Positions 1-6,170 of a stretch of 6,252 nt of DNA are shown piece after piece. The DNA lies in NCBI GenBank assembly GCA_026786065.1, contig JAJAYS010000150.1:1-6252 (forward strand). Direction: 5' to 3'. Position 1 is the stretch's first letter. Every line of letters starts with the position of its first letter. The stretch comes from Polaromonas sp. GTDB lineage: Bacteria > Pseudomonadota > Gammaproteobacteria > Burkholderiales > Burkholderiaceae_C. The notes beneath the pieces were generated by a model. It was not told the DNA's origin. It saw nothing but the letters and a program-made list of their open reading frames with translations, and ran no database searches. The position numbers were made by a program, and so were the translations under genes.

Positions 1-110
1 ATACCGCAGGCCGGTGACCCGCTGACGCCAACCACCCCGGCGCAATGCGGGCCTGCAGTGGCATCATCGCGCCAGCGCCGTTACGACCCGACCACCACAC
101 CACCCAACCA
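1..110 (+). other. Upstream region of the Bug gene, no confident gene
   Basis: No gene can be supported here. One frame closes at a TGA at 23-25 after the residues YRRPVTR, and another closes at a TGA at 15-17; either could be the last codons of an upstream rightward gene cut by the window edge, but the stretch is too short to tell. The Bug reading frame is open through this segment, with a GTG at 58, but the added residues look like untranslated sequence. I see no convincing -35/-10 pair and no T-tailed hairpin. Confidence 0.3.
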
Positions 111-123
111 GGGAGTAGCTTTA
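111..123 (+). promoter_or_regulatory. Ribosome binding site of the Bug gene
   Basis: GGGAG at 111-115 lies eight bases before the ATG at 124. This decides the start: the upstream in-frame GTG at 58 has no comparable site, and starting at 124 puts a normal signal peptide at the N terminus. Confidence 0.8.
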
Positions 124-1086
124 ATGATTCCTCGAAGACTGTTTGTCGGCGCCCTGCCCTGGCTGCCGTCGCTGGCGCTGGCCCAGGCCGCAGCACCCGC
201 GCGGCTCGTGCGCATCGTCGTGCCTTTTGCGGCAGGCGGGGTGCAGGACATCCTTGCCAGGGCGATATCTACCGAGCTTGGCGTCGCTCTCGGCCAGACC
301 GTGATCGTCGAAAACCGGCCTGGCGCCGGCGGCACGGTGGGCACCGCGTACGTCGCCAAAACCGCGCCGGACAGCGGCACGATGGTGATGGCGGCAGCCA
401 GCCACAACATCGCCGGCTCGCTCTACACCAAGCTGGCCTACGACCCGCAGAAAGACTTTGTTCCGCTGGCGCATGTCGGCTCGGCCGGCTATGTCCTGAT
501 GGTCCATCCGGACGTGCCGGCGAAGACGGCCGCCGAATTTATCGCCCATGCGAAAACCGTACCGGGAAAAATGAACTACGCCAGCGCGGGCATAGGCAGC
601 GCCACCCATTTGTCGATGGCCTATTTCACCGGCCTGGCCGGCATCGATGTGGTCCACCTGCCGCTCAAAGCAACCGGCGAAGCCATCAATGAGGTGATAT
701 CAGGCCGTGCGCAGGCGGTCATTGCCGCCAGCATCGGCGCGCTGGCCTTTGCCAGGGACAGCCGCATCCGCTTGATTGGCGTCACTTCGCCGCAGCGTTC
801 GAAGTATTTGCCGGAGGTGCCGACCATTGCCGAAAGCGGTCTTCCGGGCTACCAGTTCGATTCATGGTTTGGTCTGCTCGGACCAGCGGGCGTGCCGGCC
901 GCCGACGTGCAGCGGGTGAATGCCGCCATCGCAAAACTTTTGAAAGACCCGGTGATTCTCGAACGGCTGGACAAACAGGGCATAGAGCCGGCTAGCCTGA
1001 CCAACGCCGAATTCGCACGCTTGCTGGCGGCCGACTATGAGCGCATGGCCAAGGTCGTCAAAACCTCCGGCGCCAAGCTCGAATAG
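124..1086 (+). CDS. Bug-family (TTT) periplasmic solute-binding protein
   Basis: A 320-residue exported binding protein of the tripartite tricarboxylate transporter (TctC/Bug) family. Such proteins capture small, often carboxylated, solutes in the periplasm and deliver them to a TctA/TctB permease or act in sensing. The N terminus is a Sec-type signal peptide: MIPRR, then a hydrophobic stretch, with likely cleavage after LALAQA near residue 22. The mature protein opens with the family hallmark VPFAAGGVQDILAR (residues 33-46), whose GG-x-x-D loop contacts ligand in characterised members. ENRPGAGG follows at 63-70. The later block EVPTIAESGLPGYQ also matches the family, and the length is typical. 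The usual PDGYTL after the second motif is replaced by PDSGTM. No permease genes are adjacent, so this is an orphan whose ligand cannot be predicted. The family call is firm; the substrate is unknown. Confidence 0.95.
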   Translation: MIPRRLFVGALPWLPSLALAQAAAPARLVRIVVPFAAGGVQDILARAISTELGVALGQTVIVENRPGAGGTVGTAYVAKTAPDSGTMVMAAASHNIAGSLYTKLAYDPQKDFVPLAHVGSAGYVLMVHPDVPAKTAAEFIAHAKTVPGKMNYASAGIGSATHLSMAYFTGLAGIDVVHLPLKATGEAINEVISGRAQAVIAASIGALAFARDSRIRLIGVTSPQRSKYLPEVPTIAESGLPGYQFDSWFGLLGPAGVPAADVQRVNAAIAKLLKDPVILERLDKQGIEPASLTNAEFARLLAADYERMAKVVKTSGAKLE

Positions 1087-1110
1087 CGATCAGCCGATCA
1101 GCCGATCAAG
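1087..1110. repeat. Three tandem 8-base units at the convergent junction
   Basis: The unit cgatcagc occurs at 1087-1094 and 1095-1102, followed by an imperfect third copy, cgatcaag, at 1103-1110. The array starts at the base after the Bug stop codon and runs into the last codons of the leftward hydrolase gene (stop at 1108-1106). Each unit contains GATC, spaced exactly eight bases apart. No stable T-tailed hairpin is present, so this is not a clear bidirectional terminator. Confidence 0.75.
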
Positions 1111-3541
1111 CGGCGATAACGCCACCCGCCAGACTCGCCAAATAGCGCTCAAGCACCCGCATTTCGGCCGGCGTCGGCGTGCCCTTGCCAGTCACGACCG
1201 CATACACATTCCCGCCGAAGCTGCCCTGCGGGTAGTAATTCGCAAAGCCCCAGCCGATCAGCATCTGATTGCACGGACCCGGTCCAAGCGTGGCCTTGCT
1301 CGCCGCCACCTCTGCGCCATCAACCCGCAGTTTCTGGGCACCCGGCGCAGCGGTGAAACCCAGCACCAGTGGCGCATTCAATGCGGCCCGCTCGGGGCTG
1401 CTGAGTCGCACCAGTTGCCCCCTGGAATCGAGCCACTTCGCGGCCGGCCTGCCGGCGTCGAAGCCGAGTTCGCTCAGGTGCGTGGCTTCTGCTTTGGAGG
1501 CCTGAAACACCACGCCCGACCTGCTCGCTTTAGTTAGGCTGACTGCGGCGATCACGAAATGGGCGTCGTCGAGGTTGTAGAGCGCGTGGTTGGTCGGGCG
1601 CGGCTCGATCTTGGGCACCGGATCGCGCTTCTTGCACCAGAAGCCGAAGGTCTCGTCGGCTGCGTGGTCGGTGTTCTTGCGGCCTTTGGTGACGCGCATG
1701 ACCGCGGGCACAAAAGGCCCCAGGCCGCTACCGTCGGTGTTCAGCAGGTTGATCATCTGCATGGCATTGCCAGGGGTCGAGCCATAACCCGAATCGGAAA
1801 TCGCGCGAACGACCTGGCCAGCGCCCGCCGGCTCGCCCTGAAGGTAGTCTGTGTAACCGTCGGCCATGTCCCATTTGCACGCGCTGTATTTGGCCAGCAG
1901 GGCATGCGCCGCGTCGTCGAGCTTGACGGCGGCATGGGCCACCGGGTCGGCCAGCGAAAACACCCGGCGCGGCGGCGGCGCGGCCAGCAGAAGCTGGCCC
2001 TCGGACGGGCTGACGCTGTAGCGCAAGCTTGCGATCTGCTCGGCGGCTGGTGTGTAGCTGAAGCTGTCCATGCCATTGGCGCCGGCCGGAATTGTCAACC
2101 GGCTTTTGCTCAAAGCGCCCTTGCCGCTGGCCTGCACCTCGATGCTGACCGGCCGGGCCAGATTGCCGCGTGCATAGACCGTGATACGCACCGGCTCGCC
2201 GACCCGCGCATGGCCCGGCCCACCGTCGAACAGGCTGGCCTGGGCAATGCCGCTCGCCGCCTTCAGCGCACCCGACACCAGCGGTTCCAGTGTTTTATTC
2301 TGGTGCCAGCCCGGCACCTGGTTGATCGGGTAGCCATGCAAAGGCCAGTGGCTGCCGCCGCTCCAGGTAAACACCTCGCAGCCGGACTGCACCGCATGCC
2401 GGGCGGTGGCAGTGAACATCGTCTCCCAGCGCGGGTCATCAACCGGCATGCCGATTTCAGTCAATGAGATTTTGACTTTCTTGTTTTCGGCCCATTCGGT
2501 GGCCATCTTCAGCCGCTCAAGGCCGGTGGTGGGCTTGATGCCGCCGCGCCCGAGACCGACCGTGATGCTGCTGGCCGCCTCGGTGTCGTAGTCGAAAGTG
2601 CCCCCGGTGTTTCGCGCATCGAGGTAGAGATGCACCTCGTAGATCAGGTTGGCCCCTTTCAGCGGAAATCCGGGGTTCTTGCTGCCCATCGCCATCGCCG
2701 AGCTCCACTGGTTGCCGGCCACGTAGATCGGCGTTTCGGGATCGACCTTGCGGATGGCGTCGATCGCAGCGCGCGCATAAGCCGGCCAGATCTCGAAATC
2801 CTCTTCGCCCCGGCCGGGCTTTTTGTCCGAGCCAACGATGTCGCCGGGCCGGGGCATCGAATGCGGCTCGTTCATCAGACCGTAGCCGGCCAGGCCGGGG
2901 TGGCCCTTCCATTTGTTTGCTGCACGCGTCCAGAAATCGGCAAAGTGGGCCTGCGTCAGGGTCGCCCCCGGCGCCAGTGAAAAGATGCGCTCCAGCACCT
3001 GACTCGGATCGACCGAGTAAGGCCGGTAAATCGCACTGGGCGGGGCCGTCAGGCCGGCGATGGCGCCGTCTGCCTGATAGCGGAAGTCGCGGTAGCGGCA
3101 GTAATTGTGGTTGTCGAGAATGCAGGTGATTCCCGCAGCCGCATGGGCGTCGAGCACAGACGTGATGAACCCCTCGTAGCTGGCATGGAATACGCCGGGC
3201 TCGCCGATCAGCTTGCGCGCCGCGTCGTTGGCGCGGGTGTCGTGCAGCATCGGCTGGAGCAGTTCCCACTGGAACGGCAGGCGGTTCTTGCGAAACCCGC
3301 AGGCCGCCATGTAGGCGATGTCCGCCCGCCGGGGCGGCGTGTAATGCAGGTTGGGCGCGCTGCTCAGGCCTTGTCGCAGACCCCATGCAGCCCACTCCAT
3401 TCCCGAAAAATTGGTGCCGGTCGCAACCGCTGCATCCTTGGCACGCGCACCGGGCGAGGCTGCGGTTTGCGACAGCGAAAGGCCATACGGCCCCAAGGCC
3501 AGAAGCAAGGCCGAAGTTCTTGAAAATTCACGTCTGTCCAT
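1106..3541 (-). CDS. Tat-exported GH5 glycoside hydrolase with C-terminal lectin-like domain
   Basis: An 811-residue secreted glycoside hydrolase of family 5, a retaining clan GH-A enzyme acting on beta-glycans or beta-glycosides. The N terminus MDRREFSRTSALLLALG resembles a twin-arginine signal, with possible cleavage near residue 34 (ARA). The (beta/alpha)8 domain spans about 45-420. It shows NRLPFQWE (RLP 87-89), LDNHN (142-146), the acid/base Glu225 in LMNEP, HLY (304-306), the nucleophile Glu362 in LTEIG, and Trp393 in FTWSGG. Residues about 430-515 look like an Ig-like beta-sandwich. Residues about 525-808 resemble a concanavalin/LamG fold, ending in the typical AVVTGKGTPTPAEMRVLERY pattern. 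The ATG at 3541 gives a canonical Tat start. A GTG at 3553 would add four residues and has a weak AGG 5-6 bases upstream. Endoglucanase, mannanase or another activity cannot be separated by eye; the GH5 call is firm and the C-terminal domain call is moderate. Confidence 0.9.
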   Translation of the reverse strand: MDRREFSRTSALLLALGPYGLSLSQTAASPGARAKDAAVATGTNFSGMEWAAWGLRQGLSSAPNLHYTPPRRADIAYMAACGFRKNRLPFQWELLQPMLHDTRANDAARKLIGEPGVFHASYEGFITSVLDAHAAAGITCILDNHNYCRYRDFRYQADGAIAGLTAPPSAIYRPYSVDPSQVLERIFSLAPGATLTQAHFADFWTRAANKWKGHPGLAGYGLMNEPHSMPRPGDIVGSDKKPGRGEEDFEIWPAYARAAIDAIRKVDPETPIYVAGNQWSSAMAMGSKNPGFPLKGANLIYEVHLYLDARNTGGTFDYDTEAASSITVGLGRGGIKPTTGLERLKMATEWAENKKVKISLTEIGMPVDDPRWETMFTATARHAVQSGCEVFTWSGGSHWPLHGYPINQVPGWHQNKTLEPLVSGALKAASGIAQASLFDGGPGHARVGEPVRITVYARGNLARPVSIEVQASGKGALSKSRLTIPAGANGMDSFSYTPAAEQIASLRYSVSPSEGQLLLAAPPPRRVFSLADPVAHAAVKLDDAAHALLAKYSACKWDMADGYTDYLQGEPAGAGQVVRAISDSGYGSTPGNAMQMINLLNTDGSGLGPFVPAVMRVTKGRKNTDHAADETFGFWCKKRDPVPKIEPRPTNHALYNLDDAHFVIAAVSLTKASRSGVVFQASKAEATHLSELGFDAGRPAAKWLDSRGQLVRLSSPERAALNAPLVLGFTAAPGAQKLRVDGAEVAASKATLGPGPCNQMLIGWGFANYYPQGSFGGNVYAVVTGKGTPTPAEMRVLERYLASLAGGVIAA

Positions 3542-3563
3542 TGGGGCGTCCACGGCTACCTAG

Positions 3564-3579
3564 AAAAGCGGGAGTCCCG
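3564..3579 (-). terminator. Possible weak intrinsic terminator after dusC
   Basis: Read leftward, CGGG-ACT-CCCG (3579-3569) is followed by C and four T (3567-3564). The stem is only four strong pairs and the T run is short, so termination would be partial at best. It sits 10-30 bases before the hydrolase start, where it could also act as an attenuator. Confidence 0.35.
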
Positions 3580-3581
3580 AA

Positions 3582-3598
3582 CCAGACGCAGCGTCTGG
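3582..3598. repeat. Perfect 8-base inverted repeat between dusC and the hydrolase
   Basis: CCAGACGC (3582-3589) and GCGTCTGG (3591-3598) are exact reverse complements around a single central A. Imperfect pairing continues outward to about 3576 and 3608, the outer arm covering the dusC stop codon. It could be an mRNA hairpin protecting or ending the dusC transcript, or an operator for the hydrolase; the sequence alone does not decide. Confidence 0.65.
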
Positions 3599-3602
3599 GT
3601 GT

Positions 3603-4688
3603 TCAGGGCACGACAAATGACTCTAGCTTGCGCAGCGCGAACCCGCTGTAAGCGCAGCGCGCTCCCACCGGCTGAAAAAAGCCCTGCTTTACAGCCGTCT
3701 TTGCTGCGCTCGGCCGATCACCCTGGCGCAGTCCGTCTATCCAGGCCTCGATGGCGGCCGGGTCATCGACGGTTTTTAGCGTGTCGTAAGCAACTTGCGC
3801 CGGCGGAAAGCGCCGCCGCAAAAAATTCAGCCATTGTTTGAGCCGGCCCGGGCGCGAGCGGGCATCGAGCCGGCTGCACACCACGCCCCAGAAATAAACC
3901 AGCGCGGGGTGCAGTGCCTCCCACTGCAGCGCATCCAGGTCTGCGCGACTGCCGTGCACAGCGTTCAACCCTTGGGCCTTGACGGCCAGCGCCAGACCGG
4001 GGTCGGCCACCATGCCGCGGCCCAGCATCAGGTCCTGACAACCCGACTGCGCACGGCAGGCCAGCGCATCGCCGACGGTCCAGATTTCGCCGTTGGCGAT
4101 CACCGGAATCGCCACGGCGGCCCGGATGTCGGCAATGCGACCCCAGTACGCGGGCGGGCGGTAGCCCTGCGCCTTGGTGCGCGCATGCACCGCCAGCTCG
4201 TCGGCACCACCGGCCGCCAGCGCCAGCGCGCAATCGATGGCAAGGGAGTCGTCCCGCGTACCCAGGCGCATCTTGGCCGATACCGGCATGCCGGCCGGCA
4301 CTGCCCGCCGCACCGCCGCGACGATGGCGTACAGCGCTTCCGGGTGGTCGAGCAAGGCCGCCCCGCCGCCGTGGCGGTTGACGATTTGCGCCGGGCAGCC
4401 GAAGTTCAGGTCGATGCCCTCCGGCCCGAGCGAGGCCAGCCGGGCAGCGTTCTCGGCCAGGCATACCGGGTCGGAGCCGAGCAGTTGCGCCCGTACCGGC
4501 ACTCCGGCAGCGGTGCGCCCGCCGTTGTGGAGCTCGGGCACGATGCGGGTGAACACCCGTTCAGGCAAAAGCTGGTTGGTGATGCGTATGAATTCGGACA
4601 CGCAGCGGTCTATGCCGCCGATGCGCGTCAGCACATCGCGCAGCACGAAGTCCAGCAAGCCTTCCATCGGCGCCAGCACGATGGTCAT
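3603..4688 (-). CDS. dusC: tRNA-dihydrouridine synthase C
   Basis: A 361-residue cytoplasmic flavoenzyme that reduces a uridine in tRNA to dihydrouridine using FMN and NADPH; the E. coli DusC homologue modifies U16 in the D loop. The FMN-binding TIM barrel starts with LAPMEG (5-10), then SEF (31-33) and RAQLLG (66-71). The catalytic cysteine is Cys98 in DLNFGCP, followed by NRHGGGAALL. The FMN/tRNA-contacting KMRLG (139-143) and HARTKAQGY (168-176) follow, then VIANGEIW (196-203), MLGRG and the helical-domain LKQWLNFLR. VIANGEIW and the KQWL region match the DusC subgroup rather than DusA or DusB. The start at 4688 overlaps the methyltransferase stop (ATGA) and begins directly at the barrel; an upstream in-frame extension to 4727 adds non-family residues. 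Residues after about 323 extend roughly 40 beyond the E. coli protein (315 residues) and look unlike the family. Confidence 0.95.
   Translation of the reverse strand: MTIVLAPMEGLLDFVLRDVLTRIGGIDRCVSEFIRITNQLLPERVFTRIVPELHNGGRTAAGVPVRAQLLGSDPVCLAENAARLASLGPEGIDLNFGCPAQIVNRHGGGAALLDHPEALYAIVAAVRRAVPAGMPVSAKMRLGTRDDSLAIDCALALAAGGADELAVHARTKAQGYRPPAYWGRIADIRAAVAIPVIANGEIWTVGDALACRAQSGCQDLMLGRGMVADPGLALAVKAQGLNAVHGSRADLDALQWEALHPALVYFWGVVCSRLDARSRPGRLKQWLNFLRRRFPPAQVAYDTLKTVDDPAAIEAWIDGLRQGDRPSAAKTAVKQGFFQPVGARCAYSGFALRKLESFVVP
3669..3697 (-). repeat. Terminator-like hairpin inside the dusC 3' extension
   Basis: Read leftward, an outer stem CGGCTG/CAGCCG (3697-3692 with 3674-3669) encloses an inner AAAGC-AGG-GCTTT hairpin (3690-3678) followed by three further T, making a six-T run. 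This is the usual shape of a short intrinsic terminator, but here it is translated as residues 331-340 of DusC. It lies about eight codons after the expected end of the family domain. Confidence 0.5.
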
Positions 4689-5953
4689 GGCGCATCTGCC
4701 TGGGCTTCGGCCACGGTCAGGCGCCATAGCGAGGTGACCTCACGGGCGCGGGCCTGATGCAGCGGATCGGCCGCATCGCCGGCTTTCGGGTGCGCTGGAT
4801 GCACCTCGGTCCGGCCGGCCACCACCAGACCGGCCCCGGCAATCGCCGTCAGCAGCTCGGCACGCGAACGCAGCCCCAGATGCTCGGCCAGGTCCGAAAG
4901 AATCAGCCAACCTTCGCCCCCAGGCGTCAGATGCGCCGCGAGCCCGGCAAGAAAGCCGCGCAGCATGCGGCTGTCCTCGTCGTAAATCGCATGCTCTATG
5001 GGCGAAGACGCACGCGCCGGCAGCCAGGGCGGGTTGCAGACCACCAGCGGCGCCCGGCCTTCAGGGAAAAGCTCTGCCTCGACGATGGCGACGCGTTTGG
5101 AGAGTCCAAGCCGCGCGATGTTGTCGTTGGCGCAGGCGCGAGCGCGTGCGTCGGAGTCGGTTGCCTCCACGCGCGCGACACCGCGCCGGGCCAGCAGCGC
5201 CGCCAGCACGCCGGAGCCGGTGCCGATGTCGAAGGCCAGCGGCACCGGTTGTGGACCGGGCAAGGCCGTGCTGGCCACCAGCTCGACGTACTCGCCGCGC
5301 ACCGGCGAGAAAACCCCGTAGTGGGGATGAATACGGTCGCTTGGCGCGTTGCCGAGCGCCGCGATGGCAACCCCTTTTTTTCGCCACTCATGCGCGCTGA
5401 CCAAACCAAGCAGTTCACGCAGGGCGCAGACCGATGTGGCCGCCGCGCCGTCAGCAGGACCCCAGACTTGTTCGCAAGCCAGGCGCACATCCGGCGCACG
5501 CTTGAGCGCAATCCGATAGTCCTCCCCCATCTCGACCAGCAACATAGCCAGCACGCGGGCGCGCTGGGCCTGCGCCTGCCGGTGCAAGTGAAAGGCCTGT
5601 GCCGGGCTGGTCTCAAGGCCCGCCAATATGCCGGTTTTTTTCCGGCTCCGGGGTGTCGGTTTGTCGGTTCGGCGGGCCAGCGCCTGCAGCAGATGCCTGG
5701 CGTTCTGAAAATCGCCGCGCCACAGCAGCGCGGTGCCCTCGCAGGCCAGTCGATACGCCTTGTCGGCGGCCAGTGTGTCGTCGGCTATCACTACCCGTAC
5801 CGGAGGCGGTGCTGCGCGCTCCGAGCGCCAGCGGGCCATGCGGCTTTGCCGGTCTTCGGTCCAGTGCAACAAAGCCTGGAGGCCGGGCGGGTGCGATGGG
5901 GAATCGGCAGGGTCGGTTGGGAAAGCAGCAGCAGGGGTCAATGAGGCAGACAT
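4685..5953 (-). CDS. Class I SAM-dependent methyltransferase (HemK/RsmC-like, 'methyltransferase small')
   Basis: A 422-residue cytoplasmic protein with a C-terminal Rossmann-fold methyltransferase domain. SAM-binding motif I is FDIGTGSG (241-248), the acidic motif II is EATDSD (Asp266 probably contacts the SAM ribose), and motif IV is NPPW (307-310). The NPP[YFW] tetrad is the catalytic signature of enzymes methylating planar nitrogens, such as PrmC on glutamine or RsmC/RlmG on guanine N2. The preceding YGVFSPVRGEY (212-222) is typical of this clan. The first 200 residues form a helical, Arg-rich region that I do not recognise; it contains TALLWRGDFQNARHLLQALARR and probably recognises the substrate. 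The stop overlaps the dusC start by four bases. The ATG at 5953 is chosen because the product begins MSASLTP; an in-frame GTG at 6016 is possible, and neither has a good ribosome site. The fold is certain, the target is not. Confidence 0.88.
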   Translation of the reverse strand: MSASLTPAAAFPTDPADSPSHPPGLQALLHWTEDRQSRMARWRSERAAPPPVRVVIADDTLAADKAYRLACEGTALLWRGDFQNARHLLQALARRTDKPTPRSRKKTGILAGLETSPAQAFHLHRQAQAQRARVLAMLLVEMGEDYRIALKRAPDVRLACEQVWGPADGAAATSVCALRELLGLVSAHEWRKKGVAIAALGNAPSDRIHPHYGVFSPVRGEYVELVASTALPGPQPVPLAFDIGTGSGVLAALLARRGVARVEATDSDARARACANDNIARLGLSKRVAIVEAELFPEGRAPLVVCNPPWLPARASSPIEHAIYDEDSRMLRGFLAGLAAHLTPGGEGWLILSDLAEHLGLRSRAELLTAIAGAGLVVAGRTEVHPAHPKAGDAADPLHQARAREVTSLWRLTVAEAQADAP

Positions 5954-6019
5954 GGGGCAAACGTGGGGATTTGGTGGCGGCGAAGATCGGCTAGCCAGAC
6001 AGGGCACAAGGCACACGGC

Positions 6020-6085
6020 CTACGCAAGACGCAGGTTCTTGTACCAGAGCGCGTGCAGCGCGGCAGCGGATTCGCCGTCGTGCAT
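6020..6085 (-). CDS. Candidate 21-residue ORF or gene-end remnant upstream of the methyltransferase
   Basis: An ATG at 6085 opens 21 codons ending at a TAG at 6022-6020, giving a peptide that ends ALHALWYKNLRLA. The peptide has the look of a genuine protein C terminus: an amphipathic segment with Trp-Tyr and basic residues. An in-frame TAG occurs upstream at 6112-6110, and no Shine-Dalgarno sequence precedes the ATG (AGG abuts it directly). It could be a small protein, a leader for the methyltransferase 66 bases downstream, the tail of a gene cut by the adjacent palindromic element, or chance. No function can be assigned. Confidence 0.25.
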   Translation of the reverse strand: MHDGESAAALHALWYKNLRLA

Positions 6086-6153
6086 CCTACACAGCGCATC
6101 ATCGCGCGACTACATCGCGTTGCAGCGTAGCGGGTTAGGTTTGGAGGATGCAC
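6080..6153. repeat. Imperfect palindromic element with 9-base inverted ends
   Basis: GTGCATCCT at 6080-6088 and AGGATGCAC at 6145-6153 are perfect reverse complements. Near the centre is a second stem-loop, CGCGA-CTACA-TCGCG (6105-6119). The spacing is nearly symmetric, so the whole stretch could fold as a long hairpin with internal loops. It sits in the gap between the leftward methyltransferase and a possible rightward gene. The form is that of a dispersed intergenic palindromic repeat or a miniature inverted-repeat element. No target-site duplication is visible, and copy number cannot be judged from one window. Confidence 0.5.
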
Positions 6154-6170
6154 CAAAAAATGTTCCCTGC

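Noticed and set aside
32..60. Possible hairpin (CCCG/CGGG) upstream of the Bug gene as a terminator of a preceding gene
   Set aside because: The stem is only about four pairs and no T run follows on either strand.
58..123. Upstream GTG start for the Bug protein
   Set aside because: The ATG at 124 has GGGAG eight bases upstream and opens directly into a signal peptide; the 22 extra residues would bury the signal.
1559..2467. Rightward open frame (302 codons) opposite the hydrolase C-terminal region
   Set aside because: The opposite strand carries a continuous 811-residue protein, and this product shows only Arg/His/Gly-rich shadow composition.
4689..4727. Longer DusC N terminus starting at 4727
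   Set aside because: It would add 13 residues not found in the family, inside the methyltransferase coding region. The ATG at 4688 starts exactly at the barrel and forms the ATGA overlap.
3795..4757. Rightward open frame (320 codons) opposite dusC
   Set aside because: It lies antisense to an unmistakable DusC protein, has no domain signature, and its composition mirrors the opposite strand.
5061..5387. Leftward 108-codon frame in the methyltransferase -1 frame as a separate gene
   Set aside because: It lies wholly inside the methyltransferase coding sequence in another frame, with no domain. It matters only as the readout of the slippage site noted in the findings.
4757..5944. Long rightward open frame (395 codons) opposite the methyltransferase
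   Set aside because: It is antisense to a gene with clear SAM-binding motifs. The product is Arg/Gln-rich with no recognisable domain, as expected of a shadow frame in GC-rich DNA.
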